DNA of 35,405 bases, from the IMG/VR virus record IMGVR_UViG_3300035145_004312, positions 1 to 35,405 of that record, one strand, 5' to 3'. The translations under genes and the position numbers were made by a program. Below the pieces are notes generated by a model. That model had not been told where the DNA came from and ran no database searches. It was given only the letters and a program-made list of their open reading frames with translations. Source of the DNA: a virus. Positions 6,646 to 13,193 of this stretch are shown in pieces; position 1 is the stretch's first letter; each line of letters starts with the position of its first letter.

Positions 6646-7710
6646 TTATAATACATCCTCCTTCCTTAAGCCTAAAATCCTAGATTTCCAAGCGTCCATA
6701 CTTTCTAAATTGTCTATTTCTTCTGATACCGCCAGCTTTTGTTTTTCTGCGATTTCTATCATCCTGTCTCTTTCTTCTTTTTGCTGAAATGATTGCACTA
6801 AATTCAAAACGGAAGCGAAATCATTCTCTCTGTTTTTCATTCTTACTGATCTGTCTCCATTTAGTTTTTTTATCAAAGACTCTTGTCTTTGCTCACACTG
6901 ATGGTATTCAGAGCTTTTTGCTTTTAATATTTCGGCAAGTTTTACAGACATTTCGGTTTGATCTTCGCATTCATCAAACATTCTATTTAACTTTTCCATA
7001 TTTCTCTGTATGGTTTTTAAATTGACATAATCAACGCATACATTTATGTAAAGATTTAACTCGTCAGAGGTAAGATCTGGTTTATCCCATACGGCTCTTA
7101 CATATTCAGCTTCAAATAAAAATCCATCTTGTTCTGTGTACGTATTTAGAATCTGAATAAATCTAGGAGAGGCTAGGCTGTTCATTAGGTTTTGAACACA
7201 GTCTTTATCTTGTTTTTTTAAAGAATTAAAGCTTTCAGGCAGGTTTGCACTAGTAAACTTGTTTATTTTCTCTATGCATTCTTCGTGTGTTTTTGGGGGA
7301 TCATATACAGAGCAATTTTTTTTATCTTCTATTGGTCTCAAAAAATCACCCGAATGAGTTTTTAAGAAGTCCGACACTACCCTTTGTTCTTTGCTTAAAT
7401 TCTTAACTTCTCTATCTTGAAAAATCATTTGTGCAATTTGTAAGCTATTTAATTTATCATCGTTATGATATTCTAGTATCAGGTTTTTTTGATCTTCTGT
7501 TAAAGTTATTTTTTTTGCTTTTTTGTGAGATCTCGTCTTGTAACCATAACCTCTTTCAATCATATAAGCCGCAACAAGCTTACCCTCTTTATTCCTGCCA
7601 TCTAGTTTATCATTATTAAATAATGTTTTAGTTAATTGATCTACATCGGGTATTTGTATGTAATTTTTATCAATAAATTTTTTCTGTTCTTCTGAGAGTT
7701 TTTCAATCAT
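6646..7710 (-). CDS. Unknown coiled-coil protein of the packaging operon (possible small terminase)
   Basis: I do not recognise the 354-residue product. Residues 1-100 contain two similar helical blocks, each beginning with a short acidic 'xLxEEQK / LTEDQK' turn, that could be helix-turn-helix-like DNA-binding units. Residues 170-240 are mixed helical. Residues 245-345 are rich in Glu, Lys and Gln with heptad-like spacing and probably form a long coiled coil. A DNA-binding front and a coiled-coil oligomerisation region are typical of small terminase subunits, and the gene lies in the packaging operon upstream of terL. That is the basis for the suggestion. Size is large for TerS (usually 130-220 residues). 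It starts with a TAATG overlap on the sigma-factor stop. Confidence 0.6.
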   Translation of the reverse strand: MIEKLSEEQKKFIDKNYIQIPDVDQLTKTLFNNDKLDGRNKEGKLVAAYMIERGYGYKTRSHKKAKKITLTEDQKNLILEYHNDDKLNSLQIAQMIFQDREVKNLSKEQRVVSDFLKTHSGDFLRPIEDKKNCSVYDPPKTHEECIEKINKFTSANLPESFNSLKKQDKDCVQNLMNSLASPRFIQILNTYTEQDGFLFEAEYVRAVWDKPDLTSDELNLYINVCVDYVNLKTIQRNMEKLNRMFDECEDQTEMSVKLAEILKAKSSEYHQCEQRQESLIKKLNGDRSVRMKNRENDFASVLNLVQSFQQKEERDRMIEIAEKQKLAVSEEIDNLESMDAWKSRILGLRKEDVL

Positions 7711-8474
7711 TATAAAATATCTTTGGTTTGCAATAATTTCACTACAATTTTTTTATACTTTAATTTTAAATTTTTAATTTGTTTGTAGCCAGCTTTTCTC
7801 CCTTTTTCGCTAGTCTTGTAACCTAATTCTTCCGCTATTTCTTCTTCTGATTTTTTATCTATAAACAACATTTGATATATATAATATTGTTTTTCAGGAA
7901 GAGTTTCTTTTAATAATTTATTAATTTTATCTATAGTTAAGTTTATATTTAATAAATTGTTTTCTGTATCTTCAAAATTTGCCCTTGGCAAAGTTTCTAT
8001 AGATACTGGAATTTTAACGCCATAAGCATGTTTTTTGGATTTATTCCATTTTTTGTAAAGGGGGCATGTGATATCTTGTTGTTTTGATTTGGTCCATTCG
8101 CACGAAGAATCATCATCTGCGATATTTGGATTAAATGGACAACCAACACATGGCTTCACAAAACTTTGATAATGATTCCTTATTAAGTTTTTAAGTTGAT
8201 TTGAGATGATTTTATTAATCCAGGGCAACAAAGGTCTAGCTTGATCCCATTGATCCCATTTTTTAAAAATATGAAATCTAATTATTTGAGATACATCTTC
8301 ATAATCTAACCATGTGATAGATGTGAGCCTCCATTTTGTTTTTCTTTTTCTGATTTCATTATCTATTTCATCAGAAAAAAATGAATAAGGCTTATTTAGA
8401 TCCTCTTCTTGGTTTTCTTCCTCTTGTGGATCTTTCACTCTTATTACTATTTGTTGTCGATTGATCTTTTTCAT
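7710..8474 (-). CDS. Phage RNA polymerase sigma-70-family factor with zinc-cluster insertion
   Basis: Residues 40-105 resemble sigma region 2 (DYEDVSQIIRFHIFKKWDQWD, then LPWINKIISNQLKNLIRN). Residues 185-245 resemble region 4, with LPEKQYYIYQMLFIDKKSEEEIAEELGY as the helix-turn-helix entry. Between them lies a cysteine insertion, Cys109, Cys112, Cys125 and Cys137, probably binding zinc. The protein would recruit host RNA polymerase to phage promoters, and the GTGTA motif in this window is a candidate target. The ATG at 8474 lies 83 nt inside the end of the zinc ribbon gene. An internal GTG at residue 13 (VKDP) is the only near alternative, so a long overlap exists either way. The last base overlaps the next start (TAATG). 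Confidence 0.72.
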   Translation of the reverse strand: MKKINRQQIVIRVKDPQEEENQEEDLNKPYSFFSDEIDNEIRKRKTKWRLTSITWLDYEDVSQIIRFHIFKKWDQWDQARPLLPWINKIISNQLKNLIRNHYQSFVKPCVGCPFNPNIADDDSSCEWTKSKQQDITCPLYKKWNKSKKHAYGVKIPVSIETLPRANFEDTENNLLNINLTIDKINKLLKETLPEKQYYIYQMLFIDKKSEEEIAEELGYKTSEKGRKAGYKQIKNLKLKYKKIVVKLLQTKDIL

Positions 8475-8736
8475 CTCTTACCAAATCTGATCCCTTATAT
8501 GTCTTGGCTAAGCCTTCGTAAGAAACATCAAAATCTAAATTTACGATATCTGGAATAGAAGTGACATCTGACCCTTCTTCGTCTAAGTTTTCTGGGTTTA
8601 TGTTAGCTTTAGATTGTTGATTAGATTTAGTAGTCAAATTTGGAGAGAATGGCTCTCCACAAGAATTACAAAATTTAGGTCTACTTACAGAATAGATATT
8701 TTTATGTCCGCAAGATGGGCAATATACACTAGGCAT
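8392..8736 (-). CDS. Zinc ribbon protein with basic AT-hook-like tail
   Basis: The 114-residue product begins with a zinc ribbon, YCPSCGHKNI followed by KFCNSCGEPF, giving two Cys-x2-Cys pairs at about residues 6-26. A long polar, probably disordered middle follows. The end is a basic tail with RGRKPRRGSK, which contains an AT-hook-like core. It is likely to bind nucleic acid or RNA polymerase, but no function is established. The start has a Shine-Dalgarno-like AGGAAA seven bases before ATG. Its last 83 nt overlap the sigma-factor start region, which links the two in translation and perhaps in function. It overlaps the upstream membrane protein gene by eight bases. Confidence 0.75.
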   Translation of the reverse strand: MPSVYCPSCGHKNIYSVSRPKFCNSCGEPFSPNLTTKSNQQSKANINPENLDEEGSDVTSIPDIVNLDFDVSYEGLAKTYKGSDLVRDEKDQSTTNSNKSERSTRGRKPRRGSK

Positions 8737-9061
8737 TTTTATTTCCTTTCGATATGTTTAATTGTTCGGTTATACATTCTATTTCTTTATTATGAAGAGA
8801 GCATCCTCTTTCTAGTAAAACTTCTATATTCATGTCATTATTTTTTATTGTTTGTAAAGATGATTCAGATTTAAAACTATTATCTCTATCTACGAAAATT
8901 TTAATTTCTTTAATTTTTTCATCTGCAATTAAATTAAGAAAATCTTTGTTGATTTTGTTTTTATTGGTTTTTAATTTTAACCAAAAACAAAATATTGTAG
9001 CCGAACAAGTAAATGCACAACTTATAACAGTTAATATGATTTGATTTACATCCATTAACAT
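8729..9061 (-). CDS. Small membrane-anchored protein of unknown function
   Basis: The 110-residue product has a single hydrophobic segment at residues 8-28 (IILTVISCAFTCSATIFCFWL) followed by a Lys-rich stop (KLKTNKNK). The rest is a polar, mixed-charge domain with three Cys in all in the soluble end region and membrane helix border. The positive residues after the helix suggest that the C-terminal domain faces the cytoplasm. I do not recognise the domain. The gene lies between the subtilase and the zinc ribbon gene, overlapping the latter by eight bases. It starts within a leader that has no Shine-Dalgarno; a second Met at residue 3 is an equally good start. Confidence 0.6.
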   Translation of the reverse strand: MLMDVNQIILTVISCAFTCSATIFCFWLKLKTNKNKINKDFLNLIADEKIKEIKIFVDRDNSFKSESSLQTIKNNDMNIEVLLERGCSLHNKEIECITEQLNISKGNKNA

Positions 9062-9093
9062 ATACTAATGGATAGTTTAAAATATTCCACAAA

Positions 9094-10353
9094 TTATTTT
9101 TTTTGTGTACTCATTTTTTCAATTTCATACTTAAGATCCCAGTCAACATTTCCATTCTCATCAATATAAGGTTCCGAATTTGAGTCAGCAGAACATTTAG
9201 AAAAAATAAAAAAACAACAGGCTGTAAGTAAGAATAAAGAAAAACATATCCATGCTATATTTTTTTTCCAAAACACTGGTTCGGGCTCAGGCTCTGGTTC
9301 GGGCTCTGGCTCTGGTTTGGGCTCTGGCTCTGGTTCGGGCTCAGGCTCTGGTTCGGGCTCAGGCTCTGGTTCGGGCTCAGGCTCTGGTTCGGGCTCAGGC
9401 TCTGGTTCGGGCTCAGGCTCTGGTTCGGGCTCAGGCTCTGGTTCGGGCTCTGGATCAGGAGTATTTAAGATGATAGAGTCAGCGTCAATTATTCCGTACC
9501 CCCAATCGAAATCTCTGCCAACTTTCCCCATGTCATCGGCAGTTTCTTTCAGTAACTCTCTAATTTCATCTACTGTATATTTTTCATTATTTTTTTTCTT
9601 TTTAGAAATCAGCAAAGCAACCACACCCGCAACAAAAGGGCAAGCCATTGAAGTACCGCTAAGTTTGGCATATGTTTTATTTTTATAAGTGCTGAATATC
9701 TTAACTCCTGGAGCCGCTATTTCAACCTGCTTTCCCCTAGATGAAAAAGAAGCAATTCTATTATCTTTAGAAAACGCTGCTACTGCTATACATTCCTCAA
9801 ATGCAGCGGGATAATTAACCCCAGATATGCCGCTATTTCCTGCGGCACAAATAACTGGAATGTTTTTAAGATAAGCTTTTCGGACAGATGATTGTATTTC
9901 GGGACTAGGCTGAGAGGCTCCTAGGGACATACTAATTAAATCAACACCTTTATCTATGCAATAATCTATTGCTTTAGCTATACCTTTGCTGGAGCCACTG
10001 CCCGAATTGCTTAAACCTTTCACGCATAAACATTTTGATTTAGGAGCTACACCAACTGATCCAATTTGGTTGTTCTGAGCGCAAATAATACCCACACAGT
10101 GAGTTTGATGACCGTGCTTATCTTCAATAGATTCATTTCTAATGAAACTTTTGCCTTTAATAGCGTTATCGCCTATATCTGGATGATCAGGCCACCCAGT
10201 GTCTATAACTCCAATAATGACATTCTCGCCCTGTGTGGATTTCCATAGTTTAGGTATTTCTAATTTATCGACACTCCAGTCTTTTGTTTGAGATAATGAG
10301 GTATAGGATTCTTCTAGTTCAAAAGGAGGTAATGTGTAGTCATCTTTTTTCAT
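9094..10353 (-). CDS. Subtilisin-family serine protease with Pro-Glu stalk and C-terminal membrane anchor
   Basis: The catalytic domain occupies residues 25-300. The triad is Asp51 (VIDTG), His82 (GHQTHCVG) and Ser235 (GTSMACP), with Asn173 (AAGNSG) for the oxyanion hole. All core S8 motifs are intact, so activity is expected. No signal peptide precedes it, and only about 25 residues come before the domain, so a classical propeptide is absent. A stalk of about 60 residues of Pro-Glu dipeptides with one Lys exception follows. Next come a hydrophobic helix ([17 protein letters not shown]) and a 33-residue tail. The anchor implies a membrane- or virion-tethered protease, with the catalytic side probably cytoplasmic unless it is inserted unusually. 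It overlaps the PhoH stop by 14 nt. Subtilases are rare in phages, and the substrate is unknown. Confidence 0.92.
   Translation of the reverse strand: MKKDDYTLPPFELEESYTSLSQTKDWSVDKLEIPKLWKSTQGENVIIGVIDTGWPDHPDIGDNAIKGKSFIRNESIEDKHGHQTHCVGIICAQNNQIGSVGVAPKSKCLCVKGLSNSGSGSSKGIAKAIDYCIDKGVDLISMSLGASQPSPEIQSSVRKAYLKNIPVICAAGNSGISGVNYPAAFEECIAVAAFSKDNRIASFSSRGKQVEIAAPGVKIFSTYKNKTYAKLSGTSMACPFVAGVVALLISKKKKNNEKYTVDEIRELLKETADDMGKVGRDFDWGYGIIDADSIILNTPDPEPEPEPEPEPEPEPEPEPEPEPEPEPEPEPEPEPEPEPEPEPEPKPEPEPEPEPEPEPVFWKKNIAWICFSLFLLTACCFFIFSKCSADSNSEPYIDENGNVDWDLKYEIEKMSTQKK
9277..9460. repeat. Tandem 18-bp repeat encoding the Pro-Glu stalk
   Basis: On the plus strand the unit GGTTCGGGCTCAGGCTCT recurs head to tail about ten times with small changes (T for C in GGTTTGGGC, TCT for TCA). 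Read on the minus strand it encodes Pro-Glu pairs in the subtilase linker. The near identity of the units suggests recent expansion by slippage, so copy number probably varies between relatives. Open frames on the opposite strand through it (Gly-Ser and Val-Arg-Ala repeats) are by-products of the repeat. Confidence 0.9.
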
Positions 10354-11071
10354 TTTTAGTTTTGTTTAATTTTCCAATTATAAATTTTAAAATTTCACTT
10401 CTTTTAATGTCAGATTCGTTAAAAGTAAAACAATTTATACCTTGGCTTTGACTTTCGGAATCATTAAATATTTTTATCATGTCTCCAAATCCACTCCTAC
10501 CATTAATATCGCTTTGCATGAGATCTCCACAAATAAAGACCTTACAGTTTTCGCCTATTCTAGTTATAAAGGTAGTTAACTCTTTAAATGTTGCATTCTG
10601 GGCTTCATCTAATATGACTATTTTATCTTTCCAGCTAACCCCTCTTAAGAAATTTATAGGCATAGCTTCGATTCTACCACTATCTATTAAATCATTTTTA
10701 CTTGTATTACTTTCTGGTAATATTTCGTTTAACTTTTCAATCAGTGGAATCATGTATGGATTAAATTTTTCATTAAGATCACCAGGTAAGGCACCGAGCC
10801 CTTTTTCGGCACTTTCTATTATGGTTCTAACATAAATTAAATCTAAATCTCTATCTTGAGACAACAACCTTAAGGCAGTATATACTGAAATAAAAGTCTT
10901 AGAGCTGCCAGCTGGGCCAGATACAAAAGTTATCTTAGATTCTTTTTTGTTGCAAAGAGAAAAGAATTTTTTCTGTTTCTCTGTGAAACTTACGTTATTT
11001 AATCTAAAATTATCCAAATGCTGCTGCATAGATAAAACTTGATTATTTTTATTTTTTTTTCTTGATGTCAT
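10340..11071 (-). CDS. phoH: PhoH-family P-loop ATPase
   Basis: The 243-residue protein has a Walker A loop GPAGSSKT (residues 52-59) and a Walker B strand [11 protein letters not shown]. It also has the family motif that includes [17 protein letters not shown] and [10 protein letters not shown]. This is the single PhoH core without an N-terminal PIN domain, the form usual in marine phages. PhoH-like proteins are ATPases with proposed RNA-related roles, and their phage function is not settled. Walker A has Ser-Ser where most relatives have Thr-Gly before the Lys. The gene follows the J-domain gene after four bases and overlaps the subtilase start by 14. The leader is A/T only. Confidence 0.95.
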   Translation of the reverse strand: MTSRKKNKNNQVLSMQQHLDNFRLNNVSFTEKQKKFFSLCNKKESKITFVSGPAGSSKTFISVYTALRLLSQDRDLDLIYVRTIIESAEKGLGALPGDLNEKFNPYMIPLIEKLNEILPESNTSKNDLIDSGRIEAMPINFLRGVSWKDKIVILDEAQNATFKELTTFITRIGENCKVFICGDLMQSDINGRSGFGDMIKIFNDSESQSQGINCFTFNESDIKRSEILKFIIGKLNKTKNEKR

Positions 11072-11075
11072 TATG

Positions 11076-11627
11076 TTATTTATTTTTTAGGTTTTCTAAA
11101 ATGCTTTTCATTATAAATGATCTTCCTGAGCTTGGCTCATAATACCATTTAAAATAAATAGAATTTAAAATATTCTCTATATCTAATTTAATTTTGCCCA
11201 ACTCTTCTTCTAATTTTATTATTTCAGAAAAAGATATTTCACCTTTGTTAATTTTATTTTTATTTAATTCTTCGTAAAATTCATTTAAACAACCTTTGTT
11301 CTTTGCTTTTGATATTTTCTGAAAGGAGTTGTTTACAGGATTACATGATAAATCTGGATGTGTTAATTTAGCTGCATTTCTGTACTTTTCTTTCATCTCG
11401 TCAGACTCAAAGAAGGAACTCTTTTCTTTTTTTTTATTGGAATTAAGTTCTGAAAAAGGGTCTTTTATATTTTCATCAATACATGCTTTTTGGAAAGCGG
11501 GGTAAAATTCTATCCATACACAATCAAACAAATCATTTAATTCTTTTAATTCTTTTGTTAGAGATCTCCATTTGGATCTAAGTCTATTAAATTCTCGATT
11601 AATAGAAGGGTTAGTTTTTAAATTCAT
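11076..11627 (-). CDS. J-domain (DnaJ-like) protein
   Basis: Residues 74-125 carry a J-domain core: EMKEKYRNAAKLTHPDL with His90-Pro91-Asp92, the motif that stimulates DnaK ATPase, followed by FQKISKAKN in the expected helix. The N-terminal 70 residues are a helical, charged region. The C-terminus (EEELGKIKLDIENILNSIYFKWYYEP) is a second helical region. No Gly/Phe or zinc-finger regions are present, so it is a stand-alone J protein that would bring host DnaK to phage clients. It is the first gene of the long leftward array, with its promoter expected in the 54-nt divergent gap to the GT61 gene. Confidence 0.82.
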   Translation of the reverse strand: MNLKTNPSINREFNRLRSKWRSLTKELKELNDLFDCVWIEFYPAFQKACIDENIKDPFSELNSNKKKEKSSFFESDEMKEKYRNAAKLTHPDLSCNPVNNSFQKISKAKNKGCLNEFYEELNKNKINKGEISFSEIIKLEEELGKIKLDIENILNSIYFKWYYEPSSGRSFIMKSILENLKNK

Positions 11628-11658
11628 TAAAAATAATATAAATATATTTATTCTATTT

Positions 11659-11676
11659 TATAATAATAAATTACAC
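11659..11676. promoter_or_regulatory. Divergent promoter region between J-domain and GT61 genes
   Basis: The gap 11628-11681 is pure A/T apart from three bases. On the minus strand GTGTAATTT (11676 down to 11668) is identical to the motif before the gene at 17316 and could start the leftward array, with a leader of about 40 nt. On the plus strand TATAAT at 11659-11664 could serve the rightward gene at 11682. Both assignments are inferred from position and sequence only. Confidence 0.4.
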
Positions 11677-11681
11677 AATAA

Positions 11682-12725
11682 ATGAAAATTATAAGTAAAA
11701 ATAAAGATGATTTAATAGAAAAAAATCAATGTAAATCTTCATCAATAGCCATGAAGAAATGGCCTCCCTCCTTAGACTGTATAGATATCCCAGATGGAAC
11801 TGCTATCGAAGCTTTTAATTTTAAAGGAAGAGAAGGCCCAGCCGTTACGTTTAATGTGGCCAATAAATTTTCAACAAAAAACAGAAAGGGTATAGAATAT
11901 GCCTTTGAGGTTGAAAAAGTTTATATACATAATATGTCTTTTTCGGACACTCATTGTCACTGTTTAATTGATATATTGCCCAAAATACATGAAATTGATG
12001 AAAGCGGAGAGTACGACAAAATCATTTTAGCCACCAGCGATATTATGATGAGAATCATAAGATCTTTTAAGATAGAATTTAAGAATGTAATTTTTTTACA
12101 AAAAAGAAGCCTAATATTTAGTGCAAAAAAAATATATTTTGCCAATGGAGTTCTTAGTCTTTACAGAAAAAAAGAAAATACTTTGTGGATGAAAAAACAA
12201 ATAGATATTTTTTTAAAAAACAGGCCAATTCCATCTAGAAAAAAGTTTATTTATTGCACTAGGAATTCTGGGGGAGGAGCTTCTCACGGAAGGAAATTAA
12301 GCAACAAAGATGAACAATCAATACAGAATATTTCAAGAAAATTTTGTATGGATAACGATCTAGAATTTGTAGTGTTTGACGGAACTAGAAACGATGGAGA
12401 AAGAATGAACCCAGCTCAGCAAGCTTTTTTATTCCACTCGGCAAAAGTAGTAGTTGGTATTCATGGGGGGGCTATGGTTAATGTAATTAATATACCTGAG
12501 GGAAACAAGGCCTCTGTCTGCGAATTCACAAGCGGAAACGGAACTAATGTTCAAGGAGTTAGTGGGTTTGGCAAAAATTACAATAAGTTATTAGCATATG
12601 TCCCAGAAGATAATTTAGACTATTACTTAATTCCTTACGAAGAGGGCTCTGACAATAAAATTATTAAAATAAATTTTGAAAACTACAAAGAATTTCTAAA
12701 AAAGATTGAAACCTCTATAAACTAG
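11682..12725 (+). CDS. Glycosyltransferase family 61 (DUF563/EOGT-like)
   Basis: The 347-residue protein shows the two features that mark GT61. A middle motif, SDTHCHCLIDILPKI, matches the family pattern of a His/aromatic turn before Asp-x-x-Pro. A late motif, VVGIHGGAMVNVINIPEG, matches GxHGAxLxNxxFxPxG. GT61 enzymes include plant xylosyl/arabinosyl transferases and animal EOGT and transfer sugars to glycans or proteins; the donor is not predictable here. No signal or membrane helix is visible, so action in the host cytoplasm is expected. It opens the rightward glycan cassette and is followed directly by a small gene. The start follows ACACAATAA with no Shine-Dalgarno. Confidence 0.88.
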   Translation: MKIISKNKDDLIEKNQCKSSSIAMKKWPPSLDCIDIPDGTAIEAFNFKGREGPAVTFNVANKFSTKNRKGIEYAFEVEKVYIHNMSFSDTHCHCLIDILPKIHEIDESGEYDKIILATSDIMMRIIRSFKIEFKNVIFLQKRSLIFSAKKIYFANGVLSLYRKKENTLWMKKQIDIFLKNRPIPSRKKFIYCTRNSGGGASHGRKLSNKDEQSIQNISRKFCMDNDLEFVVFDGTRNDGERMNPAQQAFLFHSAKVVVGIHGGAMVNVINIPEGNKASVCEFTSGNGTNVQGVSGFGKNYNKLLAYVPEDNLDYYLIPYEEGSDNKIIKINFENYKEFLKKIETSIN

Positions 12726-12929
12726 ATGAAGAACTGTGGGGATATTAAAGATATATGCGAGGAGTACTGTGAAGATTGTGTTATTAGGTCCTCAAAGGAG
12801 GTTGCGGCACTTATAGAGTGTAAGTACTTAGAAGATTTAGAAAAAAGACTGAACGCTCATTTCTGGATATTAACAAAAAAGAAAAAGAAGTACTTTTTAT
12901 GCTATGTTGTTTTTTCTAGCCTTTTTTGA
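12726..12929 (+). CDS. Small Cys-rich hypothetical protein
   Basis: The 67-residue frame begins with ATG immediately after the TAG of the GT61 gene, so it would be read by coupled re-initiation. The first 33 residues hold five Cys (at positions 4, 11, 15, 18 and 33), possibly a small metal-binding or disulfide unit. Next come a helical stretch (CKYLEDLEKRLNAHFWIL), a Lys-rich patch and a hydrophobic end (FLCYVVFSSLF). The last 33 nt overlap the converging lipoprotein gene. The overlap and short length leave doubt about the C-terminal part. No function is recognised. Confidence 0.45.
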   Translation: MKNCGDIKDICEEYCEDCVIRSSKEVAALIECKYLEDLEKRLNAHFWILTKKKKKYFLCYVVFSSLF

Positions 12930-13157
12930 AGAAAGGAAAAGAATCAATAAACATACAAGTAAAGTCGAGCCAATAATACCAACGAAAGCATAAGAAGTTG
13001 AATTTGAATAAACGGTAGGTGGCTCATCTATTACATTAGCTTTGTCAGCGACGATAGACATAGAAATAGGATCCCTGTCCTTAATTTGACTGCTTTTAGG
13101 TTTTACAGAACATGAGCACAAAAAAAAGAATAAAAAAAATATTGTTAAAGATTTCAT
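12897..13157 (-). CDS. Small lipoprotein with C-terminal membrane helix (candidate unimolecular spanin)
   Basis: The 86-residue product has a lipoprotein signal: Lys2, a Phe/Leu-rich core, and lipobox Leu13-Cys14-Ser15-Cys16. Ser at +2 predicts outer-membrane sorting. After a polar stretch of about 40 residues comes a membrane helix at residues 57-76 and a basic cytoplasmic tail (KKARKNN). A lipid anchor at one end and a membrane helix at the other is the architecture of u-spanins such as T1 gp11, which fuse inner and outer membranes at lysis. The linker is short for spanning the periplasm, which is a weakness of this call. The gene is alone on the minus strand, with TATAAT in its leader and rightward genes on both sides. 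Confidence 0.6.
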   Translation of the reverse strand: MKSLTIFFLFFFLCSCSVKPKSSQIKDRDPISMSIVADKANVIDEPPTVYSNSTSYAFVGIIGSTLLVCLLILFLSSKKARKNNIA

Positions 13158-13193
13158 TGATAGTATTATAGATAATAATTAATAAAAATCAAT

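Noticed and set aside
9252-9688. Plus-strand Gly-Ser and Val-Arg-Ala repeat frames opposite the subtilase
   Set aside because: They are the antisense readings of the 18-bp repeat encoding the Pro-Glu stalk and lack independent support.
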